A stretch of DNA of 64,000 bases from Hymenobacter jeollabukensis (GCF_005771675.1 NZ_VAJM01000002.1:1-64000), one strand, 5' to 3'. Shown: positions 1 to 8,269, counted from the first letter of the stretch. The notes: generated from the letters alone by a model not told the origin. Numbers and translations are program-made.

Positions 1-34
1 GCTCCCGCACTTGCCGCAGCTCATCGTGGTCTGA

Positions 35-982
35 ATCATACCGCTTGTACGTAAAAACCACGCATTAGACCACCGCCATATTATCATCGACGACCTTGAC
101 AAAGATTGGGTAGACATTACTATTGTATACGACCTCATTAGAGCGTTAATAGTGACAATCAATGAGTTAAAATCTATTCCAGGAACAAAGATAATTATTG
201 CACTTAGAGACAACCTTTATGAAAAGACTTTTCAATTTGGTGATGTACGAGGAATGCAAAGGGAAAAATACAGACAGCTTAATTTAGCCATTGAATGGAA
301 TACCACATACTTAAAGCAATTGCTAAATAATCGACTTGCTTTATTAATGAAAGAGCAATACACTAACACAACACCCACAGTTGAAGATTTCATGCCCAAA
401 GCAGCAGGAAACAAATTATCCGGTTTTGATTATTTAATCCGAAGAACTCTTTTGCGCCCTCGTGACGTAATTGCATTCTTCAACAAATGTATGGAGAAAA
501 GCAATGGGCAATCTACAATAACTAGAGAAACACTGTCTTTGGCAGAACCAGAGTATTCTCGCGAAAGGCTAGAAGCTGTGGAAGATGAATGGATGGAAAA
601 CTTTGGATCAATAATACCTTTATGTGCCTTTCTTCGCGGAAAAGGACCAATGTTTAGATTTAAGGATCTTAAAGAAAATGATATGGAGGCCACATTATTG
701 GCCTCATCACCTGACAAGAATAATGCTTTATTTAAAATTCAGAATGACTATATTATTGGATCAGTTGATTTCAGCATGGCTGTAAAGCAAATACTTTGCA
801 TTCTTTATCGGGTTGGAGTATTGGGGGCAAAACTTTCTTCAAGCGAATCAACAATGTTTACTCAGAGTTCTACAAAGACATTAGAACCAACGGATATAAC
901 AGATGAGGCAAAGTTTTATGTACACATGATGTTCTATGCAGCACTAAAAATCACCCTTCGTTCACAAACGGTTACTGAATAA
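35..982 (+). pseudogene. 5'-truncated P-loop ATPase (Sll1717-like) remnant
   Basis: The frame is open from 35 to the TAA at 980-982, but the first usable start is a GTG at 152. The 39 codons before it are clearly coding and hold a Walker B-like segment (HIIIDDLDKDWVD), followed at about 185-225 by a sensor-type segment (KIIIALRDNLYEKTF). The Walker A part is absent: an in-frame TGA lies at 32-34 and the first ~34 bases are GC-rich. Later landmarks are a RRTLLRPRDVIAFFN stretch and YSRERLEAVEDEW, which resemble the P-loop ATPases called the Sll1717 family; that name is from memory and is less certain than the ATPase class. Base composition is far more AT-rich than any neighbour, so I infer horizontal acquisition followed by loss of the 5' end. 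It could instead be the second half of a frameshifted gene whose first half lies left of the window. Confidence 0.7.
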
Positions 983-1030
983 AAAAATCCCCGGTTCATA
1001 ACCGGGGATTTTTTTATTCAGTAACCGTTT
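966..1030. terminator. Perfect 31-bp inverted repeat, bidirectional terminator
   Basis: Arms 966-996 and 1000-1030 are exact reverse complements around a CAT loop (997-999). The core is a GC stem (ATCCCCGGTT / AACCGGGGAT) flanked by A7 and T7, so it can terminate both the ATPase remnant (+) and nrdA (-). The arms run further than a terminator needs and include the last four codons and stop of the ATPase frame. Confidence 0.85.
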
Positions 1031-1037
1031 TTACTTC

Positions 1038-3407
1038 TTATGCGCTGCAAGCTTCGCAGGCGTCCGGGTTATCCAAGGAGCAGGCCATAGCGGCGGCCTG
1101 GTCGTAGACGGGTTCCAGCGTTTCGGCGGCTTGCTTCTGCACGGTGAACTTGATGGCGTCGGCGGCGGCTTTGGTGCGCAGGTAGTACATGCCGGTTTTC
1201 AGGCCGCGCTTCCAGCTGTGGAAGTGCATCGAGGTCAGCTTGCCGAAGTTGGGGTTCTGCACGTGCAGGTTCAGGCTCTGGCTCTGGCAGATGTAAGCCC
1301 CGCGGTCGGCGGCCATGTCGATGATGGTGCGCTGCGAGATTTCCCAGACCGTCTTGTAGAGGTCCTTGATGGACTGCGGGATGCTGGGAATGTCCTGTAC
1401 CGAGCCGTTGGCGGCAATGATGTCCTGCTTCATCTGGTCGTTCCAGAGGCCCAGCTTCACCAGATCCTTGAGCAGGTGCTTGTTGACCACCATAAACTCC
1501 CCGCTGAGCACCCGGCGCACGTAGATGTTGGAGGTGTAGGGCTCAAACGACTCGTTGTTGCCCAGGATCTGCGCCGTCGAGGCGGTGGGCATGGGGGCCA
1601 CCAGCAGCGAGTTGCGCACGCCGTGCTCCATCACCTCGGCCCGCAGCGCGTTCCAGTCCCAGCGGCCCGACTCGGGCGTGACGCCCCACATGTCGAACTG
1701 GAACTGGCCCTTGCTGATGGGCGAGCCGGGGAAGGTCTCGTAGTGCCCGTCGCGCTTGGCCAGGTCCTTGGAGGCCGTCACGGCGGCGAAGTAGATGGTT
1801 TCGAAGATGTCCTTGTTCAGGCCCTTGGCTTCCTCGCTCTCGAAGGGCATGCGCAGGGCAATGAAGGTATCGGCCAGGCCCTGCACGCCCAGGCCGATGG
1901 GGCGGTGGCGCTTGTTGCTGCGCTCCGCTTCCGGCACGGGGTAGTAGTTGATGTCGATAACCTTGTTGAGGTTCTTGGTGGCGTGGTAGGTCACCTCGAA
2001 CAGGCGCTGGTGGTCGAAGAAGGCGCGGCCGTCTTTCTCCGATACGTAGCGCGGCAGGGCCAGCGAAGCCAGGTTGCAGACGGCAATTTCGTCGGCATCC
2101 GTGTACTCCATGATTTCGGTGCACAGGTTCGACGACTTGATGGTGCCCAGGTTCTGCTGGTTGGATTTGCGGTTGGCCGCGTCCTTAAACAGCATGTAGG
2201 GCGTGCCCGTCTCGGTCTGGCTTTCCAGGATGGCAAACCACAGCTCCTGGGCCTTGATGGTTTTGCGGCCACGGCCTTCGCGCTCGTACTTCTGGTAGAG
2301 CTTCTCGAAGTCCTCGCCCCAGCTCGTGTCGAGGCCGGGGCACTCGTGGGGGCACATCAGCGTCCACTCGCCGTTGCTCTCCACCCGCTTCATAAACAGG
2401 TCGTTGATCCAGAGGGCGTAGAACAGGTCGCGGGCGCGGTTTTCCTCCTTGCCGTGGTTTTTCTTCAGGTCCAGGAAGTCGATGATGTCGGCGTGCCAGG
2501 GCTCGATGTAGATGGCGAAGGCGCCCTTGCGCTTGCCGCCGCCCTGGTCCACGTAGCGGGCCGTGTCGTTGAACACCTTCAGCATGGGCACCAGCCCGTT
2601 GGATGTACCGTTGGTGCCCTTGATGTAGCTACCAGTAGCCCGCACGTTGTGCACGGCCAGCCCGATACCGCCCGCCGACTGCGAAATCAGCGCGCAGTTC
2701 TTCAGCGTGTCGTAGATGCCCTCGATGGAGTCATCCTTCATCGTCAGCAGGAAGCAGGACGAGAGCTGCGGCTTGGGCGTGCCGGCGTTGAAGAGGGTGG
2801 GCGTGGCGTGGGTAAACCAGCGCTCCGACATCAGGTTGTAGGTCTCGATGGCCTGCTCGATGTCGTCCTTGTGAATGCCCACGGCCACGCGCATCAGCAT
2901 GTGCTGGGGGCGTTCCACCACCTTGCCGTCGAGGCGCAGCAGGTAGGAGCGCTCCAGCGTCTTGAAGCCAAAGTAGTCGTAGTTGTAGTCCCGGTCGTAG
3001 ATGATGGCCGAGTCGAGCTGGGCGGCGTGCTTGTGCACCACTTCCCACACGTCGCGGGCGACGAGCGAGGCGTTGTCGCCGTTTTTGGGGTCCTCGTAGG
3101 TGTAGAGCCGCTTCATCGTGGAGGAGAAGGACTTCGAGGTCACCTTGTGCAGGTTGCTCACGGCAATGCGGGCCGCGAGAATCGCGTAATCCGGGTGCTT
3201 GGTGGTGAGCGAGGCGGCGGTTTCGGCCGCCAGGTTATCGAGCTCTACGGTCGTTACGCCGTCGTAAATCCCGTCGATGACCTTCTTGGCCACCTCGATG
3301 GGGGAGACGAAGAGCATGTTCAGCCCGTAGCAAAGCTTTTCGATGCGAGCCGTGACTTTGTCGAACTTGACGGACTCGCGCCGGCCGTCGCGTTTAATTA
3401 CCAGCAT
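1038..3407 (-). CDS. nrdA: Ribonucleoside-diphosphate reductase class Ia, alpha (large) subunit
   Basis: Catalytic subunit that reduces ribonucleoside diphosphates to deoxy forms, working with NrdB (4939-5901). Start taken at the ATG at 3407 ([15 protein letters not shown]), giving 789 aa; the 26 upstream codons to 3485 look non-conserved. An ATP-cone occupies about residues 1-90, as expected for dATP/ATP overall control. Active-site residues are visible: C218 (SSCFL), N427/C429/E431 (NLCTEI) and C444 ([10 protein letters not shown]). The C-terminal shuttle pair is C784/C787 (CEAC), the site re-reduced by thioredoxin; a thioredoxin gene sits at 50406. The gene lies downstream of nrdB on the same strand but is separated from it by a DUF6624 gene and a terminator, so it probably has its own promoter in 3408-3875, where DnaA-box-like sites are found. 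Confidence 0.96.
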   Translation of the reverse strand: MLVIKRDGRRESVKFDKVTARIEKLCYGLNMLFVSPIEVAKKVIDGIYDGVTTVELDNLAAETAASLTTKHPDYAILAARIAVSNLHKVTSKSFSSTMKRLYTYEDPKNGDNASLVARDVWEVVHKHAAQLDSAIIYDRDYNYDYFGFKTLERSYLLRLDGKVVERPQHMLMRVAVGIHKDDIEQAIETYNLMSERWFTHATPTLFNAGTPKPQLSSCFLLTMKDDSIEGIYDTLKNCALISQSAGGIGLAVHNVRATGSYIKGTNGTSNGLVPMLKVFNDTARYVDQGGGKRKGAFAIYIEPWHADIIDFLDLKKNHGKEENRARDLFYALWINDLFMKRVESNGEWTLMCPHECPGLDTSWGEDFEKLYQKYEREGRGRKTIKAQELWFAILESQTETGTPYMLFKDAANRKSNQQNLGTIKSSNLCTEIMEYTDADEIAVCNLASLALPRYVSEKDGRAFFDHQRLFEVTYHATKNLNKVIDINYYPVPEAERSNKRHRPIGLGVQGLADTFIALRMPFESEEAKGLNKDIFETIYFAAVTASKDLAKRDGHYETFPGSPISKGQFQFDMWGVTPESGRWDWNALRAEVMEHGVRNSLLVAPMPTASTAQILGNNESFEPYTSNIYVRRVLSGEFMVVNKHLLKDLVKLGLWNDQMKQDIIAANGSVQDIPSIPQSIKDLYKTVWEISQRTIIDMAADRGAYICQSQSLNLHVQNPNFGKLTSMHFHSWKRGLKTGMYYLRTKAAADAIKFTVQKQAAETLEPVYDQAAAMACSLDNPDACEACSA

Positions 3408-3579
3408 AGGCGGGGGTGAGGTTTGGCGTAAAAAGGTTGGAGGTGTGTGGGTTGCGGCAGCGCGGGCTCGGTCGACCGGCAGCACCTAATGTTGCTCCCT
3501 TTCTGACCAGGCCCGCGCCGTTACTGTCCGGAATATAGCCAGATGCCGCGCTGGTGTGAATCAATTCGAGGCCGGAAAG

Positions 3580-3588
3580 TTTTCCACA
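3580..3588 (+). promoter_or_regulatory. DnaA-box-like site (TTTTCCACA)
   Basis: One mismatch to TTATCCACA. It lies 38 bases from a perfect box, about 175 bases upstream of the nrdA start. Functional assignment is inference from the nrdAB promoter of E. coli, which DnaA regulates. Confidence 0.35.
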
Positions 3589-3625
3589 ATCCGTTCCCGC
3601 TACCGTGCGGGCCGATTTTTTCCGG

Positions 3626-3634
3626 TTATCCACA
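3626..3634 (+). promoter_or_regulatory. Perfect DnaA box TTATCCACA upstream of nrdA
   Basis: Exact match to the consensus DnaA box, about 220 bases upstream of the nrdA start. Boxes of the same kind precede nrdB (6190-6198 and 6221-6229). Confidence 0.55.
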
Positions 3635-3875
3635 GCGCTGGTTTGCCCCCCGAAACGGGCAAAATCGGGTTGCGCGTTTGGGCCGGTTTTGCTAAGCTGG
3701 TTGGGGGCGGGGCTGGGCCCTAAAAAGCCCGCGCCCAGAAGGGCCACGGGCTGTGGCGAGAGTAGCTCGATTTGCCCACCTTTGGCCTCACGCCGCAATC
3801 AGGGTTACCTCCGCTGACTTTCGGTTGGAGTGGGTGGACCATACGGCACACCCGCCGATTAGCCTGAATCGGGGG

Positions 3876-4808
3876 CTACGGTTGCGGCGGGTGGTAGTCC
3901 AGCCCGAAGTTCTTGGCGTAGTCGGTCAGCGGACCCAGGCCCATGGTGGCGCGGCGCTCGTCCACGTGGGCCTCGTCTTCGATGGGATGAAAGGCCATTT
4001 TGCCCGTTTTCGTGTCGCTGACGAGCTGGCTGCCGTAGATCTGGGGCTTGCCCTGCCACATCAGAAACCGATCCTGCAGCAAGGCAAACGCCGATTTTGC
4101 CAGGTCGCCGCGCTCCATGGCCTGCTGGGCCATGGGGAAGTACTTCTGCATGGTCGGCAGGTCGGAGTGCTGAATCACGAGAAACACCGTCTGGGTGCCC
4201 ATGTTGCCCACCTTGGCCTTGCTGGGCCAGCCGCGCTGGTCGAGCAGGGCGGTAATTTTCTTGAGGTTGCGGGCGTCGGTTTCGGCCATCTGCTTCCACA
4301 GGGCCTGCATTTCGGGCGAATGTTCGCCGTATTTATCCTTGATGCTCGCGTACTGCTGGCGCCCGCCCTGGTCGGAGGCGTAGATCGAGTCCAGCTGCTG
4401 CTTCAGCGGCTTGTCGTAGTTGGCCTGTATGCGCGCTACGGCCGTTTCCAGCTTGGTGAGCATGGGTTGCCAGCGCTTGTCGGCGTGCAGGGCGTTCAGG
4501 TCGGAGTCCTGCTTCAGGTGGGCCACGTTTTCCCAGCCGGCCGCGGTGGCCAGGTCGAGGTAGCGGAAGGCCTGGTCCTTGTTGCCAGCCAGGGCCCAGG
4601 CGCAGGCCGCGTTGTAGTAGTCGCCCGCGCCGGGGTGGGCCTTTTTGTCCTTGAGGGCCTGATCGAACAGCTTGCCCGCCTCGGCGTAGCGCTTGTCGAG
4701 GTAGGCGCTCATGGCCTGCCGGTTCAGCGAGACGAAGTCAGCGGTTTGGGCCTGCGTCAGCGTGACGGATAGCAGCAGGCAGGCGCTGAAGAGTAGATTT
4801 TTGAGCAT
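3876..4808 (-). CDS. Exported DUF6624 protein with TPR-like N-terminal half
   Basis: 310 aa with a clear signal peptide (cleavage near TQAQ-TADF, residue 21). Residues 30-110 look like two to three TPR-type helical repeats (AYLDKRYAEAGKLFDQAL; YYNAACAWALAGNKDQAFRYLDLA). The C-terminal half matches the DUF6624 pattern: TVFLVIQHSDL, YFPMAQQAMERG, QIYGSQ, PIEDEAHVDERRATMGL. The biochemical function of DUF6624 is not known to me. It sits between nrdB and nrdA on the same strand, with a terminator between it and nrdB and 468 bases between it and nrdA, so I read it as an independent gene inserted in the RNR locus rather than part of an RNR operon. Confidence 0.8.
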   Translation of the reverse strand: MLKNLLFSACLLLSVTLTQAQTADFVSLNRQAMSAYLDKRYAEAGKLFDQALKDKKAHPGAGDYYNAACAWALAGNKDQAFRYLDLATAAGWENVAHLKQDSDLNALHADKRWQPMLTKLETAVARIQANYDKPLKQQLDSIYASDQGGRQQYASIKDKYGEHSPEMQALWKQMAETDARNLKKITALLDQRGWPSKAKVGNMGTQTVFLVIQHSDLPTMQKYFPMAQQAMERGDLAKSAFALLQDRFLMWQGKPQIYGSQLVSDTKTGKMAFHPIEDEAHVDERRATMGLGPLTDYAKNFGLDYHPPQP

Positions 4809-4886
4809 GGACTGAAAAAATAGCAGTTGATGGATACGCCAACGACGCCGACGGCGTAGTAGTGTTGCAACGACCGATGCCGACGC

Positions 4887-4921
4887 AAAAAAAGCCCGCG
4901 ACCGAGGCCGCAGGCTTTTTT
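4887..4921 (-). terminator. Terminator downstream of nrdB
   Basis: Read on the minus strand, AAAAAAGCC-TGCGGC pairs with GTCGCGGGCTTTTTT, ending in a T7 tract directly after the nrdB stop. One internal mismatch. Confidence 0.75.
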
Positions 4922-4938
4922 CAGGCCGCTTGGCAGGC

Positions 4939-5901
4939 TTAAAAGTCCTCGTCGAGCGAGAAGACGTTCTGGTCCCGGTCGCTCATCACGCCGGCCTTCT
5001 GGTACTCGGCCACGCGCTTCTCGAAGAAGTTGGTTTTGCCCTGCAGCGAAATCATTTCCATGAAGTCGAAGGGGTTGGTGGCGTTGTAGATCTTGTTGTA
5101 GCCCAGGGACACCAGCAGGCGGTCGGCCACGAACTCGATGTACTGCGACATGGCCTGCGCGTTCATCCCGATCAGGTTCACCGGCAAGGCGTCGGTCACG
5201 AACTCCTGCTCGATGCTCACCGCGTCGCGGATGATGTCGTGCACGCGGCTTTCGGGCAGCTTGTTGATGAGGTATTTCTCGTAGAGCAGGCAGGCGAAGT
5301 CGCAGTGCAGGCCCTCGTCGCGGCTGATCAGTTCGTTGGAGAAGGTCAGGCCCGGCATCAGGCCGCGCTTTTTCAGCCAGAAGATGGAGCAGAACGAGCC
5401 GGAGAAGAAGATGCCCTCCACGGCGGCAAAGGCAATCAGGCGCTCGGTGAAGTTCTCCGAGTTGATCCATTTGATAGCCCAGTTGCCCTTCTTAGTCACG
5501 GCCGGCACGGTTTCCAGCGCGTTGAAGAGGTAGTCCTTCTGCTTGGGGTCCTTGACGTAGGTATCGATCAGCAGGGAGTAGGTTTCCGAGTGGATGTTTT
5601 CCATCATTACCTGGAAGCCGTAGAAGCAGCGCGCCTCGGGCATCTGCACTTCCTGCATGAAGTTGACCGCCAGGTTCTCGTTCACGATGCCGTCGGAGGC
5701 GGCGAAGAAGGCCAGCACGTGCTGGATGAAGTGCCGCTCGTTGTCGTTCAGGTTGTCCCAGTCTTTCTGGTCCTGCGACAGGTCGATTTCCTCGGCCGTC
5801 CAGAAGGAGGCTTCGGCTTTCTTGTACATCTGCCACACGTCGTCGTGCTGAATGGGGAAGAGCACGAAGCGGTTGGGATTTTCAACGAGGAGCGGTTCCA
5901 T
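4939..5901 (-). CDS. nrdB: Ribonucleoside-diphosphate reductase class Ia, beta (radical) subunit
   Basis: 320 aa starting at the ATG at 5901 ([15 protein letters not shown]); the 55 codons upstream are low-complexity Arg/Pro-rich and not conserved. The diiron ligands are all visible: D40 (EEID), E101 and H104 (ENIHSETY), E162 (VEGIFF), E196 and H199 (DEGLH). The radical tyrosine is present as Y108, four residues after H104, as in E. coli Y122, so this is a tyrosyl-radical type enzyme. No signal or fusion. It precedes the DUF6624 gene and nrdA on the minus strand. Candidate promoters are at 6044-6051 and 6228-6235, the second overlapping a DnaA-box-like site. Confidence 0.96.
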   Translation of the reverse strand: MEPLLVENPNRFVLFPIQHDDVWQMYKKAEASFWTAEEIDLSQDQKDWDNLNDNERHFIQHVLAFFAASDGIVNENLAVNFMQEVQMPEARCFYGFQVMMENIHSETYSLLIDTYVKDPKQKDYLFNALETVPAVTKKGNWAIKWINSENFTERLIAFAAVEGIFFSGSFCSIFWLKKRGLMPGLTFSNELISRDEGLHCDFACLLYEKYLINKLPESRVHDIIRDAVSIEQEFVTDALPVNLIGMNAQAMSQYIEFVADRLLVSLGYNKIYNATNPFDFMEMISLQGKTNFFEKRVAEYQKAGVMSDRDQNVFSLDEDF

Positions 5902-6043
5902 AGGCTGGGCAACAGGGATGAAACGGTCGGGCAACAGGAGCGGCCGGCGCGGCGGCGCGGGCATCTGCAACCACCGGCCGCGGCAATTGTTTGGGGTCGG
6001 TGCAAAGGCCCGCAAACGGGGTCGGCGCGGCCGCACCGAAGTC

Positions 6044-6051
6044 CAAAGATA
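6044..6051 (-). promoter_or_regulatory. Candidate nrdB promoter -7 element (TATCTTTG)
   Basis: Reads TATCTTTG on the minus strand, a perfect match to the Bacteroidota TAnnTTTG element, about 140 bases before the nrdB start. No clear -33 TTTG at the usual spacing. Confidence 0.5.
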
Positions 6052-6189
6052 GCCCGACCGGGCCATGCGGCCCGGCTGATTCGGGCTTTTTTGTCTGTTA
6101 TTTTTTTGCTAAGCGGCGGAGGCTGAACCTGCTGTCATTTTCCCGTCAAAAGCCAACGATTCTGCGAATAACCCAGCATTTGCAATTAG

Positions 6190-6198
6190 TTATCCACA
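6190..6198 (+). promoter_or_regulatory. Perfect DnaA box TTATCCACA upstream of nrdB
   Basis: Exact consensus match, inside the AT-rich part of the nrdB-rplU divergent region, 22 bases from a second TTGTCCACA site. Confidence 0.55.
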
Positions 6199-6220
6199 TT
6201 TTACCTGTTAACAATTCAAG

Positions 6221-6229
6221 TTGTCCACA
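6221..6229 (+). promoter_or_regulatory. DnaA-box-like site TTGTCCACA overlapping nrdB -7 element
   Basis: One mismatch to TTATCCACA. Its last two bases overlap the minus-strand element TATTTTTG at 6228-6235, a geometry that would suit repression of nrdB by DnaA. The regulatory reading is inference. Confidence 0.45.
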
Positions 6230-6255
6230 AAAATACTATGCGCGTACTGGCGCAA
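6228..6255 (-). promoter_or_regulatory. Candidate distal nrdB promoter
   Basis: On the minus strand TTG (6253-6255) is followed after 17 bases by TATTTTTG (6228-6235), a full TAnnTTTG match. It would give a 5' leader of about 320 bases. Confidence 0.4.
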
Positions 6256-6320
6256 CGTGTTCCTGCCTGTGGGTTGAAGGCCCGGAAATCAGGCGAGTAC
6301 AAGAGGATTAACGCGTTAGG

Positions 6321-6352
6321 TTTGGTAATGTGAAAGTCAACTCGTACTTTTG
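6321..6352 (+). promoter_or_regulatory. rplU-rpmA promoter
   Basis: TTTG at 6321-6324, 20-base spacer, TACTTTTG at 6345-6352: both elements of the Bacteroidota primary sigma promoter. The transcript start would fall near 6359, about 26 bases before the rplU start. Confidence 0.8.
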
Positions 6353-6384
6353 CCTTCCATTTTCAGAAAACCCGCGGAGAACCG

Positions 6385-6693
6385 ATGTACGCAATTGTAG
6401 ACATAGCCGGCAAGCAGACGAAAGTCGAAGCCAATAAATTTGTGTACGCCCACAAACTGGCCGGCAACGTCGGCGACGAAGTAGAGCTGGGCAATGTACT
6501 GCTGACCGACAACAACGGCACCCTGAGCGTAGGAGCCCCCTTCCTGTCGGAGGTAAAAGTGAAAGGCACCATCCTGGGTCACGTTCGTGGCGACAAGGTG
6601 ATTGTCTTCAAAAAGAAGCGTCGTAAGGGCTACAAGAAGCTCAACACGCACCGCCAGGACTACACCAAAGTAATGATCAACAGCATCGGTTAA
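6385..6693 (+). CDS. rplU: 50S ribosomal protein L21
   Basis: 102 aa, normal length for L21, starting at MYAIVDIAGKQTKVE. The family pattern is present throughout: YAIV-IAGKQ at the N-terminus, VGDEVELGNVLL, a VGAPFL segment, and the C-terminal basic stretch FKKKRRKGYKKLNTHRQDYT that binds 23S rRNA. It is followed by rpmA after 99 bases, the usual rplU-rpmA pair of the large subunit, and is preceded by a strong canonical promoter, so both genes are probably transcribed from 6321-6352. Confidence 0.97.
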   Translation: MYAIVDIAGKQTKVEANKFVYAHKLAGNVGDEVELGNVLLTDNNGTLSVGAPFLSEVKVKGTILGHVRGDKVIVFKKKRRKGYKKLNTHRQDYTKVMINSIG

Positions 6694-6708
6694 TTAGTTG
6701 TCCGTCTT

Positions 6709-6767
6709 GAGTTGTCAGTTGTCAGGGCCGCGAGGCGCTGGTACACCAGACTGACAACCGACAACTA
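6709..6767. repeat. Stem-loop between rplU and rpmA built of GTTGTCAG units
   Basis: Left arm 6709-6725 (GAGTTGTCAGTTGTCAG) pairs 15 of 17 with 6751-6767; further CCAACCGACAACT units follow to 6780. It fills the rplU-rpmA gap and could adjust the L21:L27 ratio by processing or attenuation; this role is inference. Confidence 0.6.
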
Positions 6768-6792
6768 CCAACCGACAACTCTCCTAAATACC

Positions 6793-7071
6793 ATGGCACA
6801 CAAGAAAGGCGTAGGCTCTTCCAACAACGGCCGCGAATCGCATGCTAAGCGTCTCGGCGTAAAACTTTACGGTGGCCAGGTGGCCATTGCCGGCAACGTA
6901 ATCGTGCGTCAGCGCGGTACCAAGCACCACCCCGGCCAGAACGTGGGTATCGGCAAAGACCACACCCTGTTCGCCCTGATCGACGGCACGGTGCAGTTCC
7001 GCAAGGGCCGCAAAGACCGTTCGTTCGTGACGGTGGTTCCGGCTGCTGCTGCCGAGGAAGCTGCTGCTTAA
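6793..7071 (+). CDS. rpmA: 50S ribosomal protein L27
   Basis: 92 aa starting at the ATG at 6793 ([20 protein letters not shown]); in-frame codons from 6712 translate the intergenic stem-loop and are not part of the protein. The N-terminus starts directly with the conserved AHKKG that reaches the peptidyl transferase centre, so the processed N-terminal extension known from Firmicutes L27 is absent. [38 protein letters not shown] and the Ala-rich C-terminus are typical. Second gene of the rplU operon and followed by a strong terminator. Confidence 0.96.
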   Translation: MAHKKGVGSSNNGRESHAKRLGVKLYGGQVAIAGNVIVRQRGTKHHPGQNVGIGKDHTLFALIDGTVQFRKGRKDRSFVTVVPAAAAEEAAA

Positions 7072-7090
7072 GTAGCCCCGCTCCCCAAGC

Positions 7091-7127
7091 AACGAAAAGC
7101 CCGCCTTCCCGGCGGGCTTTTTTCGTT
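7091..7127 (+). terminator. rplU-rpmA terminator
   Basis: AACGAAAAGCCCGCC pairs with GGCGGGCTTTTTTCGTT around TTCCC, with a T6 tract; 20 bases after the rpmA stop. Confidence 0.85.
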
Positions 7128-7160
7128 GTGGCCGCTCCCGGCCCGCCGGTAGTACTGGCC

Positions 7161-7326
7161 GTCATTGCGAGCGAAGCGAAGCAATCTTTCCTCTAGTAGC
7201 AGAAACGGTAGAAGCAGCACCGCCCAAAACCAGTATCTGTGGCTTCGGGCGGTGCTGTTTTCGGTTGATGTGTACTGTGCCGTCGTGCCGCGAGAGGAAA
7301 GATTGCCGCGCTTCGCTCGCAATGAC
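7161..7326. repeat. Nested intergenic inverted repeat (GTCATTGCGAGCGAAGCG type)
   Basis: Outer arms 7161-7194 and 7293-7326 are near-perfect reverse complements of the widespread GTCATTGCGAGCGAAGCGAA motif. An inner stem CAGCACCGCCC (7215-7225) / GGGCGGTGCTG (7247-7257) is followed by T4 and could terminate. The element fills the gap between rpmA and a convergent gene. No coding potential. Confidence 0.7.
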
Positions 7327-7370
7327 TGCTTCCCGAACCGTCCTGCTTTTCGCAATGCCGGCGCGTTGCT

Positions 7371-8150
7371 TCAATGCCCGGCCCAGCCGTCCGTTTCCGT
7401 CAGGGCGTAGAGCACGGGGCGGCTGGGGCTGGCGTCGAGCTCCAGCATGGTCACCTGCAGGTTGAGCAGGTAGAGGCCGTCGGGCACCGCGTCGGGCACG
7501 AAGATGAGCTCGGTGATGGTGGCCCCGCGGCGGATATCGTCGGGGTACTGCCAGAAGGCGTGGTGGGCAGCCAGCACGCCCGCGTCCAGCTCCCGGTCGA
7601 CGCTGGGCAGATCGAGCAGCAGGTGCTCGATACCCTGCTCCACGAGGTACCGGGCCAACTCGGCGCTGATGTAGGGCGGATTCTGGCCGGAATACTGGCG
7701 GTGGCGCTTGGCCTCCTCGTTGGGCAGGGTGCGCAGCACCAGGGCCTCGGGCGGCACCGGGGCAGCCTGCAGCAGCGGCTGCACGTCGGCCAGCTCCACT
7801 ACTAGGTCGCCAGTGGCGCGGCGGCGGGGCTCGACGGACACCAGCCAGGCCACGAACATGAACCGCTCCAGGCAGGCCGGCAGTGTGGCCGCGGGGTCGG
7901 GGCTAATGTGGCCGTAGCATTCGGTGTGGGTGCCGTTGCCGTGGGGCGTCAGGTGCACGCGCTTGTAATTCGTGCTGCCGCCTTCGGCCACCGAGCCCAC
8001 GAAGCTGCCGACGCGAATCACGTCGATGTCGACCGGCTCGGCCCAGAAGCAGTTGACCTGGCCGGGCCCCGGCGCCAGGGGCAGGGCAATATCGAGCGGC
8101 GCCGTGGCATCGAAGCGAAACGTGCGGCCGTGGTGCTGAAGGGTGAACAT
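7371..8150 (-). CDS. Cyclase family protein (kynurenine formamidase-like metal hydrolase)
   Basis: 259 aa, ATG at 8150. It belongs to the cyclase/KynB-like metal-dependent hydrolase family: the metal-binding signature HGNGTHTE is at residues 77-84, preceded by NYKRVHLTPHGNG and followed by YGHI. Near the C-terminus YISAELARYLVEQGIEHLLLDLPSVDRE and HHAFW match the second half of the fold. Family members hydrolyse N-formylkynurenine, isatin and other cyclic amides; no other tryptophan catabolic gene is nearby, so substrate is not assignable. No signal peptide, cytosolic. The upstream gap to the next gene on the same strand is completely filled by a GGTGA palindromic element. Confidence 0.82.
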   Translation of the reverse strand: MFTLQHHGRTFRFDATAPLDIALPLAPGPGQVNCFWAEPVDIDVIRVGSFVGSVAEGGSTNYKRVHLTPHGNGTHTECYGHISPDPAATLPACLERFMFVAWLVSVEPRRRATGDLVVELADVQPLLQAAPVPPEALVLRTLPNEEAKRHRQYSGQNPPYISAELARYLVEQGIEHLLLDLPSVDRELDAGVLAAHHAFWQYPDDIRRGATITELIFVPDAVPDGLYLLNLQVTMLELDASPSRPVLYALTETDGWAGH

Positions 8151-8152
8151 GC

Positions 8153-8267
8153 GGTGAAATGGTGAGGTGGTGAACTGGTGAGCTTGATGTTCGGGAGGCT
8201 ACAGCACAGCCGCGCAGCCTGCGCAGCTAGAACGGCACTCACCAGTTCACCACCTCACCATTTCACC
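8153..8267. repeat. GGTGA-octamer palindromic element, copy A
   Basis: Left arm 8153-8182 is four GGTGANNT octamers (GGTGAAAT, GGTGAGGT, GGTGAACT, GGTGAG); right arm 8238-8267 is its exact reverse complement. The core begins CTTGATGTTCGGGAGGC and ends TAGAACGGCA. It occupies the whole gap between two genes. Copies B, C and D are at 36673, 49983 and 54634. Confidence 0.85.
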
Positions 8268-8269
8268 AG

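Larger units (their letters stand above)
3408..3875. other. Intergenic region upstream of nrdA
   Basis: 468 bases without a convincing gene. Short open frames here have no family signature and the composition is non-coding. It holds two DnaA-box-like sites (3580-3588, 3626-3634). I find no TAnnTTTG element for nrdA on the minus strand. The AAAAAGCCCGCGCC near 3722 may be part of a weak terminator-like structure, but no clean stem was found. Confidence 0.5.
5902..6384. other. Divergent intergenic region between nrdB and rplU
   Basis: 483 bases separating nrdB (minus) from rplU (plus). It contains two candidate nrdB promoters, two DnaA-box-like sites and the rplU promoter. Composition changes from GC-rich next to nrdB to AT-rich around 6120-6240, typical of a promoter region. 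No gene seen. Confidence 0.6.

Noticed and set aside
1131-3419. 762-codon open frame on the plus strand opposite nrdA
   Set aside because: Antisense shadow of a GC-rich gene; no family features, and nrdA motifs on the minus strand are complete.
3605-3817. Short plus-strand frame between nrdA and the DUF6624 gene
   Set aside because: No conserved start, no homology pattern, overlaps DnaA-box region and other frames.
7161-7326. Possible CRISPR-like or tandem repeat array
   Set aside because: Only two inverted copies with an inner hairpin, no spacers or direct repeats.
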